Source: an uncultured Methanocorpusculum sp. (GTDB lineage Archaea; Halobacteriota; Methanomicrobia; Methanomicrobiales; Methanocorpusculaceae). From it: DNA of 64,000 nt. The position numbers were made by a program, and so were the translations under genes. This document shows, in pieces, positions 45,907 to 55,239 of this stretch. Numbering within the stretch: position 1 is the first letter of the stretch; every line of letters begins with the position of its first letter. Location of the stretch: positions 186,001-250,000 of the forward strand of contig NZ_OY764081.1 of assembly GCF_963667985.1 (NCBI RefSeq), written 5' to 3'. A model generated the notes under the pieces. That model saw only the letters and a program-made list of their open reading frames with translations. It did no database searches and was not told the DNA's origin.

Positions 45907-46509
45907 ATGAATTACGGAGTGTCCGTTCAAAACATGATGAGCCTTATGGCATCACGCATCGATGCCATCGCTCAGAAGATCCCAACAGAGCAGGTGGAGG
46001 CATTCCTCAATGCGATCCTCGCTGCTGACCGCATCTATGTGATGGGGGCCGGGAGATCAGGACTGGTTGCCAAATCCTTTGCGATGCGTCTGATGCACAC
46101 CGGATTTACCGCCTACGTCGTCGGCGAGACCATCACACCTGCAATCGGCGATACCGATCTCATCATTGCCTTTTCCGGATCGGGAAACACGAAAACCATC
46201 GGTGATATCGCAGAAACCGCAAAAGGTCTCGGGGCAAAGGTCGCTCTCGTTTCATCCAATCCGAATTCGCGTATCGGAAATATTGCGGATTTTATCATCG
46301 AGATCGAGACCCAGCGCGACCCGGTCACCTGCGATGCCCACGAGTACGAGACCCGTCAGATGCTTGGCGAACACCGCTCGTTCGCCCCGCTCGGCACCAT
46401 CTTCGAAACATCCTCTCTGATGTTCGGCGATGCGGTCATCTCGACATTAATGGACATGAAAAAGATCGAAGAGGCCGATCTGAAACGCCACCACACCAAC
46501 ATCGAGTAA
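45907..46509 (+). CDS. hxlB: 6-phospho-3-hexuloisomerase
   Basis: SIS-domain isomerase that converts hexulose-6-phosphate and fructose-6-phosphate. 200 residues. The SIS phosphosugar-binding motifs are YVMGAGRSGLVAKSFAMRL (about residues 39-57) and IAFSGSGNTKTI. CDAHEYETRQML and FGDAVISTLMDMK are family-specific C-terminal blocks. In methanogens lacking the pentose-phosphate route this enzyme runs the reverse ribulose-monophosphate pathway together with Fae-Hps, encoded at 48935-50146. The aminotransferase gene starts one base after its stop. Confidence 0.94.
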   Translation: MNYGVSVQNMMSLMASRIDAIAQKIPTEQVEAFLNAILAADRIYVMGAGRSGLVAKSFAMRLMHTGFTAYVVGETITPAIGDTDLIIAFSGSGNTKTIGDIAETAKGLGAKVALVSSNPNSRIGNIADFIIEIETQRDPVTCDAHEYETRQMLGEHRSFAPLGTIFETSSLMFGDAVISTLMDMKKIEEADLKRHHTNIE

Positions 46510-46510
46510 T

Positions 46511-47620
46511 ATGACAGATTTTGCTTCACGTGTAACATCCATCGACATCTCGGGGATCAGAAAGATGTTCGAATCGGCAGCTCCCGGATCCATCAACATG
46601 GGTCTCGGCCAGCCTGATTTCGACACACCCGAGAACATCAAAAACGCCGCATTCAAAGCCATTGCCGAAGGCAAAACCGGATATACGAACAATGCGGGAA
46701 TCGACGAGCTCCGTGCCGCAGTAGCCAAAAAACTCAAGACGGAAAACGGACTCTCGTACGAACCGGCCGATATCCTGATCACCGCAGGCGGCTCGGGCGC
46801 ACTGCACGCCGCGATCCTTTCGCTCGTTGAAAACGGACAGAAAGTCGTCTTCAAAAATCCGGGATTTGTTTCCTACGGCTCTCTTGCGACGCTTGCCGGC
46901 GGAGTTCCCGACCCGGTTGCCCTCAAATCCGACCTCCACCTGGATGTCGAGGCACTCAAGGAACACTTTGCCGACAAGAATACCAAAGTCATGGTCTTAA
47001 ACAGCCCCGCAAATCCAACCGGAGCAGTCGAGACGAAAGAGACGATCAGGGCGGTCGTCGAATCCGCCGCGGATTACGGCGTCACCGTTCTTTCCGACGA
47101 AGTGTACGAGAAGTTCTGCTATGGCAACACGGAATTCGTCAGCGCCGCTAGATTCGGCGAGAATGTCGTCACGATCAACGCGGCAAGCAAGACCTATGCG
47201 ATGACCGGCTGGCGTATCGGATTTATGGCAGGACCCCGCGAGATCATCGATCAGGCGGTCAAGATCCAGCAGTACTCGCTTGCCTGCCCGACATCGATCG
47301 CCCAGTATGCGGCGCTCGAGGCATACACCGGAGACCAGTCTTCCATCGGTGTTATGAAAAAAGAGTATGAGGCACGCAGAAATCTCCTTATCGCCGGACT
47401 TCGGGAGATGGGGATCTCCGTTCAGATGCCGGAAGGAGCGTTCTACGCGTTCCCGAAACTCGACCTCGAGACGGTCATGAAGATCGTAGAGGCTGGCGTT
47501 ATCATCACGCCGGGAGCCGCTTTCGGCTCGAAGGGTGTAGGATACGCCCGTATGAGCTATGCAACGTCCCAGGAAAATATAAAAATCGCTCTTGACAGAA
47601 TACGAACGGTCGTGGCGTAA
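46511..47620 (+). CDS. Class I/II pyridoxal-phosphate aminotransferase (aspartate/aromatic type)
   Basis: 369-residue PLP enzyme. NMGLGQPDFDTPENI (residues ~30-44), the GSGALHAAI PLP-phosphate region, NSPANPTG (about 163-170) and the Schiff-base lysine in NAASKTYAMTGWRIGF (about 222-237) are all present. The C-terminal arginine block lies in GVGYARMSYATS. Family members act on aspartate, aromatic or branched-chain amino acids; the substrate cannot be fixed. It starts one base after hxlB and its stop abuts the M42 peptidase start, so the three form one operon. Confidence 0.93.
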   Translation: MTDFASRVTSIDISGIRKMFESAAPGSINMGLGQPDFDTPENIKNAAFKAIAEGKTGYTNNAGIDELRAAVAKKLKTENGLSYEPADILITAGGSGALHAAILSLVENGQKVVFKNPGFVSYGSLATLAGGVPDPVALKSDLHLDVEALKEHFADKNTKVMVLNSPANPTGAVETKETIRAVVESAADYGVTVLSDEVYEKFCYGNTEFVSAARFGENVVTINAASKTYAMTGWRIGFMAGPREIIDQAVKIQQYSLACPTSIAQYAALEAYTGDQSSIGVMKKEYEARRNLLIAGLREMGISVQMPEGAFYAFPKLDLETVMKIVEAGVIITPGAAFGSKGVGYARMSYATSQENIKIALDRIRTVVA

Positions 47621-48670
47621 ATGGAACTTACCGATATCAATACTTTACTTGAAAAACTCTCGAATGCACACGGCATTTCCAGCCGTGAATCGGAGATTGC
47701 AAAGATCATCCGTGCCGAGATCGCAGATTACGTGGATGAGATCAAAACGGATAAGATGGGCAATCTTATCGCGGTGAAAAAAGGCGACGACTTCAAGATC
47801 ATGCTCGCCGCCCACATGGACGAGATCGGCATGATGGTCCAGTTCGTGGACGATCACGGATTCATCAGATTCGTCGCGGTCGGAGGCTGGTACAATCCGG
47901 TGATGGTCGGCCAGCGTGTGATCCTTCACGGAGAGAAGGGCGACGTCTACGGTGTTTTCGGTAACAAACCCCCGCATGTGATGACCGAAGAGGATAAGAA
48001 AAAGCCGATCGATCTGGCGGACATGTTCATTGATGTCGGCGCAAAATCGCCCGAAGAGGTCGAGGCTCTTGGCATTACCGTCGGAACTTCGGTCACGATG
48101 GACAGGCTGTATGTCAGACTTGCCGGGACCACGGTCACGGGAAAAGCCATGGACAACCGTGCCGGGTGTGCGATGCTGATCGGCGCCCTGAAAGAGATGA
48201 AGACCAGCCACACGATCTATGCGGTATTTACCGTCCAGGAAGAGGTAGGGCTGAAAGGCGCAAAGACGAGTTCCTTCACGCTTGACCCTGACGTGGCCAT
48301 TGCGACTGATGTGACGATCCCGGGAGATTCGCCAGGTGTCGAGCGGCGTAAGGCCCCGGTGTACATGGGCAAAGGACCGGTCATAGGGATGGCATCGGCG
48401 AGCGGCCGCGGCCACCTCGCAGATCCGCGGATCGTCGACTGGCTTGTAAAAACCGGAAAGAAGTTCGACATTCCCTGCCAGATCGAGGTCGGAGACGGCG
48501 GCAACACGGATGCTTCCGCCATCAACTTTGAACGCGGAGGGATCCCGAGCGTTCCTTTGTCGATCCCGGCACGATATATCCACTCGCCGGTCGAGGTCAT
48601 CGATTTACAGGATCTCGAGGCTGCGATCCGTCTGCTTGCAAAAGCAACCGAGACAAAACCAAAATTCTAA
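47621..48670 (+). CDS. M42 family aminopeptidase (TET/FrvX-like)
   Basis: Di-zinc/cobalt peptidase that often forms tetrahedral dodecamers and trims peptides. 349 residues. Metal ligands: AAHMDEIGMMVQFV (about residues 64-77), AMDNRAGCAMLIGAL (about 180), QEEVGLKGAKTS (catalytic Glu, about 212), ATDVTIPGD (about 230) and ARYIHSPVEVIDLQDL near the C-terminus. All residues expected for activity are present. It directly follows the aminotransferase stop codon, suggesting linked amino-acid use. Confidence 0.94.
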   Translation: MELTDINTLLEKLSNAHGISSRESEIAKIIRAEIADYVDEIKTDKMGNLIAVKKGDDFKIMLAAHMDEIGMMVQFVDDHGFIRFVAVGGWYNPVMVGQRVILHGEKGDVYGVFGNKPPHVMTEEDKKKPIDLADMFIDVGAKSPEEVEALGITVGTSVTMDRLYVRLAGTTVTGKAMDNRAGCAMLIGALKEMKTSHTIYAVFTVQEEVGLKGAKTSSFTLDPDVAIATDVTIPGDSPGVERRKAPVYMGKGPVIGMASASGRGHLADPRIVDWLVKTGKKFDIPCQIEVGDGGNTDASAINFERGGIPSVPLSIPARYIHSPVEVIDLQDLEAAIRLLAKATETKPKF

Positions 48671-48708
48671 ATTTGTTCTCTTTTTACATCTTCAGTTCCC
48701 ATTTCTGA

Positions 48709-48830
48709 TTTCGGGGTGCGGGGAGGTGACGGCGGGGAGGTGACGGCGGGTCAGAGACGTAGTCGATGACCTCAACTGAGCAAATCTTTGATTTGCGATC
48801 CGGCGCGGAGCCCGACGCGGTGAAAATATC
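48709..48830 (+). repeat. Dispersed B element, long form
   Basis: Begins TTTCGGGGTGCGGGGAGG and ends GCCCGACGCGGTGAAAATAT. It contains two tandem copies of GGGAGGTGACGGCG (48720-48747) and the hairpin insert GAGCAAATC-TTT-GATTTGC (48778-48796) also found in the copy at 35302-35403. It fills most of the spacer between the M42 peptidase gene and fae-hps. Confidence 0.7.
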
Positions 48831-48934
48831 CTGGATTGGATTATCGGTAATATCTCCAAACGATTTAATTTTGAAGATACAGGAACGATTAAAAAAAAAA
48901 TAAGAGGCGGCAAAAAGCCGCGGGTATAGCCGGC

Positions 48935-50146
48935 TTAGAAGTCGGTCATGATACGGAACTGGTCGATCTCTTCCGAGTCGAGTTCCTCGAGGAAGCTCTC
49001 TGCTGCATTCTTGATGTCCTTGCTTGCGGTGATTGCTCTGCCCACAACAACGATATCTGCGCCTGCTGCGATTGCTTTCTTGACGACCGGCTGACGGATA
49101 CCACCGGCAGTCGCGACAAGGATCTTTGCATTGTATTTCTTTGCAACTTCCTTGATCTTCTTGATGTCTCCCCAACTGTAGTCGCCGGTGGATTCCTTAT
49201 CGATCGCACGGTGCATCTCGACGTACTGCGGGAGAAGTGCTGCGCCGCCCATCTGACCAAGGGACTCGATAAGTTTTGCAGGCTCTTCAACATTGAGCAT
49301 GTCGATGATTGCATAGATACCGCACTTCTTTGCTTCTTTGATGAAGGCTGCGATGGTTTCTACCGGTGCAAGGCCGGAAACGACTGCGGCGTCTCCGCCA
49401 GCATTCGAGACCATGCGTGCCTCGAGGTTACCCGTGTCCAAGGTCTTCAGGTCGGCAACGATGAAACAGTTCGGGCGGATCTTTCTGATCTCATTGATGA
49501 CACTGAGGCCGAACTGTTTGATCAGCGGCGTGCCTGCCTCGAAGATGACGTGGTCGTTCTGCGGGACGCCGGTTAAGACACGCTCGACCTGCTTCATGTC
49601 GACAAGATCCATGGCGACCTGGAGGTAGGACGGGTTCCACAGGCGCTGGACCTTGAATCCCATAACGCCGTGGGCTGCTCTGTCCTTCTCCTTCAGAACG
49701 GTGGTGGTGTCCGGGAACTTGTCGAGAGCGCGTGAGAGGGCAAGGCGCGTTGCTCCGTAGTTGAAACGGTACAATTTATTGAAGTCTTTTGCCGAGGGGT
49801 CGATGAAAACACTTGCAACAATGACGTTTTCCTCAACATCCATACCCTCGAAAACGCCGTCTTCCAATGCATCTGCTATTGCTTTGGAGACCGCGGCCTG
49901 TGCGGGACCAAAGATCTGGGTAACCTGCTCGGGGTGTTTGAGGGTTACTTTGGGGACGATCAGAACTGCCGGTTTTGGCAGAAGGTTGGGGCGGATAACG
50001 CCGAGAAGAGGAGTGTGGCCGGCGGAAAGCTGGGTCAGACCATTTGCGAATGACATGCCGACCGGGCCGTTTTTATCTCCGATCATAAGGTCGATGTGAG
50101 CGAGTTCCGCTCCATCGCCAACGAGTGCTTCACCAATTAAGAACAT
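48935..50146 (-). CDS. fae-hps: Bifunctional formaldehyde-activating enzyme / 3-hexulose-6-phosphate synthase
   Basis: N-terminal Fae (about residues 1-165) condenses formaldehyde with tetrahydromethanopterin; C-terminal Hps (about 170-403) interconverts hexulose-6-phosphate with ribulose-5-phosphate plus formaldehyde. The start at 50146 (MFLIGEALVGDGAELAHIDL) matches the Fae N-terminus; the 17 codons before it look like leader. Fae residues GPVGMSFANGLTQLSAGHTP are intact. Hps shows VIFEAGTPLIKQFG, FIVADLKTLDTG and the phosphate-binding LVATAGGIRQP and ADIVVVGRAIT. The fusion is typical of methanogens and supplies pentoses together with HxlB. Confidence 0.96.
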   Translation of the reverse strand: MFLIGEALVGDGAELAHIDLMIGDKNGPVGMSFANGLTQLSAGHTPLLGVIRPNLLPKPAVLIVPKVTLKHPEQVTQIFGPAQAAVSKAIADALEDGVFEGMDVEENVIVASVFIDPSAKDFNKLYRFNYGATRLALSRALDKFPDTTTVLKEKDRAAHGVMGFKVQRLWNPSYLQVAMDLVDMKQVERVLTGVPQNDHVIFEAGTPLIKQFGLSVINEIRKIRPNCFIVADLKTLDTGNLEARMVSNAGGDAAVVSGLAPVETIAAFIKEAKKCGIYAIIDMLNVEEPAKLIESLGQMGGAALLPQYVEMHRAIDKESTGDYSWGDIKKIKEVAKKYNAKILVATAGGIRQPVVKKAIAAGADIVVVGRAITASKDIKNAAESFLEELDSEEIDQFRIMTDF

Positions 50147-50293
50147 AGGTATAATCTCTGCAGTAGTGTTAGTGCCGGGAGGGTATAAAGACTTCATTCA
50201 ACCACCAATAGAGGATATAGCGTCCCTATATTTCATATATGATAACCTTGATGTAAGGTGCCAAACGAATGTATGTATAATCAGGGGAAGCTG

Positions 50294-50923
50294 ATGGGTC
50301 TAAAAAGTTTAATCGTACCGCAGGACAAGATTTTTTTTGAACTGTTTGAGGAACAGGCAGCCACTGTCTGCACCGCGGCCGAGCTGCTGATCGATATATT
50401 TTCCGACTATACGAATATCGAAGAAAAATACCGGAAAATGAAAGAGATTGAGCATCAGGGTGATGCGATCGCTCACAAAGCATATGATGAACTGAACCGC
50501 ACATTTATAACTCCTTTTGAACCGGAAGAGATCTCCCGGCTTGTTACCGCGCTGGACGACGTCATTGACTACATTGATGACGGGGCCCGCATGCTTCTCA
50601 TCTACGAAGTGAAAAAGACCGACCAGTTCATGATCGAGTTCGCAAAATGCCTCCGTCAGGCAGCCGACGAGATCAAAACCGGTATCAGCGGTCTTCGCAC
50701 GCTCAAAGATATGGAAACGATCAAGGGCTGCTGCATTGAGATTAACCGGCTGGAAAATGTCGCCGATGAGATCCTTTCCAACGCGATAAGAAACCTGTTC
50801 AAATCCAATGATCCTGTCGAGATCATCAAACTCAAAGATATCTATGAACATCTGGAGATCGCAACCGACAAATGCGAAGATGTTTCCGATGTATTTTCCG
50901 CAATTTTGATCCGTCACACGTGA
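50294..50923 (+). CDS. DUF47/PhoU-like regulator of phosphate transport
   Basis: 209 residues from the ATG at 50294, preceded by GGGGAAGCTG. It is an all-helical PhoU-like protein (EQAATVCTAAELLIDIF, KEIEHQGDAIAHKAYDEL, LVTALDDVIDYIDDGARM). The conserved E/D-rich helices that bind metals are visible. Members flank PiT transporters and probably gate them. The stop is seven bases before the pit start, so the pair is co-transcribed. Confidence 0.92.
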   Translation: MGLKSLIVPQDKIFFELFEEQAATVCTAAELLIDIFSDYTNIEEKYRKMKEIEHQGDAIAHKAYDELNRTFITPFEPEEISRLVTALDDVIDYIDDGARMLLIYEVKKTDQFMIEFAKCLRQAADEIKTGISGLRTLKDMETIKGCCIEINRLENVADEILSNAIRNLFKSNDPVEIIKLKDIYEHLEIATDKCEDVSDVFSAILIRHT

Positions 50924-50930
50924 GTAAAGC

Positions 50931-52130
50931 ATGGATACCATTACTTTTATTGTTGTTATTCTCGGGATCATCATCGCGCTCGCGTTCAACTTTTCGAACG
51001 GACGAAACGATGCATCCAATGTAGTTGCGACAGTGGTCGCGACCCGTGCGCTTTCTCCGAGATACGCGATCCTTTTGGCATCGGTCTGTTGTTTTGCAGG
51101 CCCATTCATCTTCTCGACTGCAGTTGCAAAAACGATTGGAAAAGGGATCGTAAATCCGGAAATCTTCACCCCCGTTCTTCTTTTGATTGGTCTTTGCGGA
51201 GCTATCTTCTGGGTGAATTTCTGCTCAAGGTCAGGCATCCCGGTCTCTTCATCGCACTCTCTTGTCGGCGGGCTGATGGGAGCGGGAATTGCCGCCGGTG
51301 GTCTTGCGGTCGTAAACTGGCCTACATCCGAGATGGCTCTTGGGATGGTGTATTATCTGGTTCTCGGAGCAGTTATCGGCGCGATCGTCATGCTGATTGT
51401 GGTACTCATCTTCAAGGACTCGGTAAAACTGTTTCTTCTGCTCGGGGCCGGGGTCGGAGCGATTTTGGCCGTGCCCATTGCGATGATTTTAGGGATTTTT
51501 ACCTTCTCCGGGCTTCTTGCGATCCTGCTCTTCATCTGTGTTTCTCCGATTCTTGGAATGATCGTATCGTATGTATTCACGACGCTTCTAACGAGAATCA
51601 CCGCAAAGCGTTCGGATCATCCGATGCTTTTGAACAAATGGTTCCAGCGTTCCCAGGTTCTGGCTTCCGGTTTCCAGGCGGCAAGTCTTGGAGGAAACGA
51701 TGCCCAGAATGCAATGGGTATCATCCTTGCCATTCTGATCTCGACTGGTCTTGCAGCTTCCACCGATGACCTGCCTCTTTGGGTGATCCTTCTCGCGAGC
51801 CTTGCGATCGCCGCAGGTATTCTCTCCGGAGGATGGCGCGTGATCAAGAAGATGGGTTCGGGAATCACGAGGATTCTGCCGTATCAGGGTTTCTCCGCTG
51901 CGATTTCCGGCGGTGCAGTTCTGTCGTTTATGACGTCGTTTGGAGTTCCTGTCTCGACGACCCATGTGGCGAGCGGAACAATCATGGGAACGGGAGTCAC
52001 CCGCGGGGTAGGTGCCGTGAACTGGAGTACGGTTCGTCAGATGGTGACCGCGTGGGTCATCACGATCCCCTGCGCAGCAGTGGTCTCGTTTTTGGCATAT
52101 ATCATTCTCTCCTTCGTGTTTGGATTCTGA
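50931..52130 (+). CDS. pit: PiT family inorganic phosphate transporter
   Basis: Phosphate/cation symporter, 399 residues with ten or more hydrophobic helices. The two inverted signature repeats are FNFSNGRNDASNVVATVVATRALSP, split around residues 18-42, and LGGNDAQNAMGIIL (about 245). TTHVASGTIMGTGVTRG near the C-terminus is the conserved last loop. It forms an operon with the DUF47 gene, the usual archaeal arrangement. A Pst-type high-affinity system is not seen here. Confidence 0.95.
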   Translation: MDTITFIVVILGIIIALAFNFSNGRNDASNVVATVVATRALSPRYAILLASVCCFAGPFIFSTAVAKTIGKGIVNPEIFTPVLLLIGLCGAIFWVNFCSRSGIPVSSSHSLVGGLMGAGIAAGGLAVVNWPTSEMALGMVYYLVLGAVIGAIVMLIVVLIFKDSVKLFLLLGAGVGAILAVPIAMILGIFTFSGLLAILLFICVSPILGMIVSYVFTTLLTRITAKRSDHPMLLNKWFQRSQVLASGFQAASLGGNDAQNAMGIILAILISTGLAASTDDLPLWVILLASLAIAAGILSGGWRVIKKMGSGITRILPYQGFSAAISGGAVLSFMTSFGVPVSTTHVASGTIMGTGVTRGVGAVNWSTVRQMVTAWVITIPCAAVVSFLAYIILSFVFGF

Positions 52131-52203
52131 GAATCAATTCTTTTTTTCCGTGATTTGGAAAGCTTCGTCCAATGAAGAACGGAGAAAAAATAGGTTGGAA
52201 AAA

Positions 52204-52746
52204 TCAGTAGTTGGTTTTTCTGATCTCGAAGTATGCCTGGGGGTGTTTGCATACTGGGCATTCATCCGGTGCTTTGTCCCCGATGTGGATGTGGCCGCAG
52301 TTTGCACAATGCCATTGCTGTTTTTCCGGGCGGGCGAAGACTTTGCCTTCTTTGATATTTGCGAGAAGTTTTCTGTAACGCTCTTCGTGTAATTTTTCGA
52401 TCGCGGCAACCCCTTCGAAGGTTTTTGCAAGTTTGTCAAATCCTTCTTCCTTTGCGACGACGGCAAAGCCCGCATACATTTCCGTCCACTCTTCGTGTTC
52501 GCCGGCTGCTGCGTCAAGGAGATTTGTTATGGTATCCGGGACTTCCCCGCCGTGGAGAATCTTGAACCAGAGTTTTGCGTGTTCTTTTTCATTGCCGGCT
52601 GTCTCGTCGAAGAGATCGGCGATCTGGTTGTATCCCTCTTTTCTGGCCTGGGAGGCATAATAGATGTACTTGTTTCGTGCTTTGGACTCCCCTGCGAAGG
52701 CATAATCTAAGTTTGCTTCGGTTTTGGTGCCTTTTACGTTACACAT
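52204..52746 (-). CDS. rbr: Rubrerythrin
   Basis: Peroxide-reducing di-iron protein of anaerobes, 180 residues. The four-helix N-terminal part has the two ExxH-type helices ([16 protein letters not shown] and [13 protein letters not shown]). The C-terminal rubredoxin-like site is CANCGHIH...[12 protein letters not shown] (about residues 143-170). It protects against oxygen exposure. It is a monocistronic minus-strand gene with a convergent phosphate transporter. Confidence 0.95.
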   Translation of the reverse strand: MCNVKGTKTEANLDYAFAGESKARNKYIYYASQARKEGYNQIADLFDETAGNEKEHAKLWFKILHGGEVPDTITNLLDAAAGEHEEWTEMYAGFAVVAKEEGFDKLAKTFEGVAAIEKLHEERYRKLLANIKEGKVFARPEKQQWHCANCGHIHIGDKAPDECPVCKHPQAYFEIRKTNY

Positions 52747-52873
52747 ACTCTGTATTTAGGCAGAAAGAGTAAAAAGAGTTTCTGTCAGGGGAATTTTCCA
52801 AAAAAGAGAGGAGGGAGGGAGGGAGAAAATATGATGTGAAAAATAATAGATTGAAAAAACATTGGGATATTGA

Positions 52874-55093
52874 TCAAATTGAGTGTATATCCAATCCAAG
52901 TTTGTCAAACCAAACCCAATTTCTGGTTTTCGCATCTGGAAGTAATTTATCATATGATAAAATTTCCATGTGAGCATTATACTGACTATTATACGTATAA
53001 TATCCCAAATCCCCCATCAGTTTTTTATAATCCCCACGTTTTGCCATCAAGTGTATTTCTGAACCTAATTTATTAAAATCACAGATCGCATAACAATAAT
53101 AAATGGTCTCAGTAGTGGTGTTTATAGTTCTTCCTGTAGCCGTTTTAATTTTACGAGCCTGCAAATCATCCAAATATTCAAATATTTGATTTAAGATATC
53201 TTTGTCAATTCTATCTGGACGTTTAAACTCCACGATTGTGACAGAAGATACAACTCCTTTTAGCCCAACTCCTTTTAGCCCAACTCCTTTTAGCCCAACT
53301 CCTTTTAGCCCAACTCCTTTTAGCCCAACTCCTTTTAGCCCAACTCCTTTTAGCCCAACTCCTTTTAGCCCAACTCCTTTTAGCCCAACTCCTTTTAGCC
53401 CAACTCCTTTTAGCCCAACTCCTTTTAGCCCAACTCCTTTTAGCCCATCTTCTTTAAAAATCAATACATCCGGACGAGAATCGGATGTTGAATCAGATAT
53501 TTTTTTCAACTCAATATCAGATGTTGCATACGAATGGAAAGCCAACCTGTCATCTAATACCCACAAATTATGATCCCCAAATGGGATCTGATCAGTTGTC
53601 GTTTTTTGTGGAAAAATTAGATTATGAATTTCTTTTTCTAGAGAATAATTTCCCTCTTCTGTCAATTCTAATTTTTTCTGAAGAAGTTGTAATAATTTGT
53701 AGCGATATAAGACGTAACCCGTCAAATCGCTCTTTTGCATTTCATCGATAAAGGGCATCAATTTCTCAACTTCAGAATTGAGGTCAAGGATAGATTTGCC
53801 CTGTTCACCCAAAAGTTTCTTACTCTCTTTGAGGAAACGATTTTCAGCTATTCCTTTGTAACGAGATAGAACACCCGCTAGTTTTTCCTCATTCATCCCG
53901 AGAGAGATTTCATTGAGATACTCATCACAATATGATAATACCAATCGAAGTGAGGGATTAATTGTCGTGACATAGTTCTCAATCATTTCCTTTTTGGAAA
54001 CGTTGACTTTTTCTAGATATTTATTGAGATAAGACGATACAGATTTACCAACAACCTCATCAATTATTTCAGTCATTGATGGCTCATCATTTGAGAGATT
54101 GCGGATTCCATAAATATTTGTTTCACGCTTGATCGGTATCGTAAAATCAGTTCTTCCCGGATTAATGTGATCATCAAGATATTTTCCTGAAACATACCCA
54201 CAATACGTAAACTTGCCTTTTTCATCATCGAACTGATTAGAAGTTCCTATTTTACTATCAAGAGAATCTTGGAGAACATCTCGACCATTACCACAATAAA
54301 CTACATAATGACCCTGTTTTTTGGAGGTGTAAAGACGCATATGCGTTATTTTAAAATCATAACCTTTTATTTTGAGAGTGTCAGTGATAAAAGTTGTTTT
54401 AATGTCATCATAAAGAGAACTGAGATGGGTTTCATCTTCTGGTTCATCCTCTTTTGACTTATCAATAACAATAATTTCAGGAGCAGCTTCGTTTATGAAA
54501 AATGAAAGACAATGATCAAATATCTTTTCTGCGATATTACTGCTTCTCTTGTACGCATGAGTATCCATCCTGTATTCTTCTTTGAATTCATTCAGATGGA
54601 TTTTTGTTCCAATATCCTTTGTTGTGGAAACATAATCTTCACCAGTATTTACATTATTTTCATCTAAGGTGAAGATGAAATCACGAAGATGGCGACCGTT
54701 AGTATCTTCAAAAACGCTCTCAATATGTACATTCTCAAATGCTTTTAACCAGAGAAAATGCCCTAATCCTTTTCCTCTTATCTTCTGTTTATGGATTGAA
54801 TCTGATGTTACGAACGAATCATAATTCTCTGCATTAAATCCAATGCCATTATCTTCAACGGTGAAACCAACAATTGGTGGAAGACTCTTGTCTAGAACTA
54901 GTTCATTTTGACCCTTAACATCAAAATTCCTATGAATTCTAATAATAATTTTACCATCAGTCACGTTTTTTCTTTCATTAATTGCTTGAATTGAATTAAC
55001 AACTGCTTCATTCAACGGGAGTAGAGCATCACTTGGTTTCAAATCAATGTTTCCAATTTTTCCACGAAGATTTGTTTTAACTTTAATTCCCAC
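52874..55093 (-). CDS. GHKL ATPase fused to a PD-(D/E)XK nuclease-like domain, with an internal pentapeptide repeat tract
   Basis: 739 residues, AT-rich and isolated from its neighbours. The N-terminal Hsp90/MORC-like ATPase fold shows the N box (LNEAVVNSIQAIN, about 26-38), the G1 box EDNGIGF (about 78-84) and the G2 box GKGLGHF (about 104-110). A long helical middle follows (about 340-480). The C-terminus has SRPDVLIF (about 538-545) and VTIVEFKRP (about 618-626), which fit the D and ExK of PD-(D/E)XK nucleases, followed by a helix QIFEYLDDLQ. Between the D strand and the ExK strand lie 13 copies of GLKGV (residues ~550-614). ATP-dependent DNA cleavage or host defence is inferred, not shown. 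The gene is likely acquired. Confidence 0.75.
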   Translation of the reverse strand: MGIKVKTNLRGKIGNIDLKPSDALLPLNEAVVNSIQAINERKNVTDGKIIIRIHRNFDVKGQNELVLDKSLPPIVGFTVEDNGIGFNAENYDSFVTSDSIHKQKIRGKGLGHFLWLKAFENVHIESVFEDTNGRHLRDFIFTLDENNVNTGEDYVSTTKDIGTKIHLNEFKEEYRMDTHAYKRSSNIAEKIFDHCLSFFINEAAPEIIVIDKSKEDEPEDETHLSSLYDDIKTTFITDTLKIKGYDFKITHMRLYTSKKQGHYVVYCGNGRDVLQDSLDSKIGTSNQFDDEKGKFTYCGYVSGKYLDDHINPGRTDFTIPIKRETNIYGIRNLSNDEPSMTEIIDEVVGKSVSSYLNKYLEKVNVSKKEMIENYVTTINPSLRLVLSYCDEYLNEISLGMNEEKLAGVLSRYKGIAENRFLKESKKLLGEQGKSILDLNSEVEKLMPFIDEMQKSDLTGYVLYRYKLLQLLQKKLELTEEGNYSLEKEIHNLIFPQKTTTDQIPFGDHNLWVLDDRLAFHSYATSDIELKKISDSTSDSRPDVLIFKEDGLKGVGLKGVGLKGVGLKGVGLKGVGLKGVGLKGVGLKGVGLKGVGLKGVGLKGVGLKGVGLKGVVSSVTIVEFKRPDRIDKDILNQIFEYLDDLQARKIKTATGRTINTTTETIYYCYAICDFNKLGSEIHLMAKRGDYKKLMGDLGYYTYNSQYNAHMEILSYDKLLPDAKTRNWVWFDKLGLDIHSI
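53251..53445. repeat. 13 perfect tandem copies of a 15-bp repeat (VNTR) inside the GHKL/nuclease gene
   Basis: The plus-strand unit is CAACTCCTTTTAGCC, thirteen times without a mismatch (195 bases). A degenerate unit follows at 53446-53460. Because 15 is a multiple of three, gain or loss of units changes the protein length by five residues (GLKGV) without a frameshift. The perfect identity implies recent expansion or homogenisation. Confidence 0.97.
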
Positions 55094-55239
55094 TCAAAAC
55101 GCCTCAATATACATCTATTTTGAGTTCTCTACTCATTAACTTTGGCAACAGCGTATCATATATTGAGATGCGAAATAGATGCACATATTTCCATGACCTA
55201 ATTAATTCAAAAAAAAGAGGGAGACACCTCCCCATAACC

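Noticed and set aside
53202..53573. Plus-strand frame encoding 13 TPFSP repeats
   Set aside because: It is the complement of the GLKGV repeat tract. The minus-strand frame has the GHKL and nuclease motifs, so this frame is only a mirror of the repeat.
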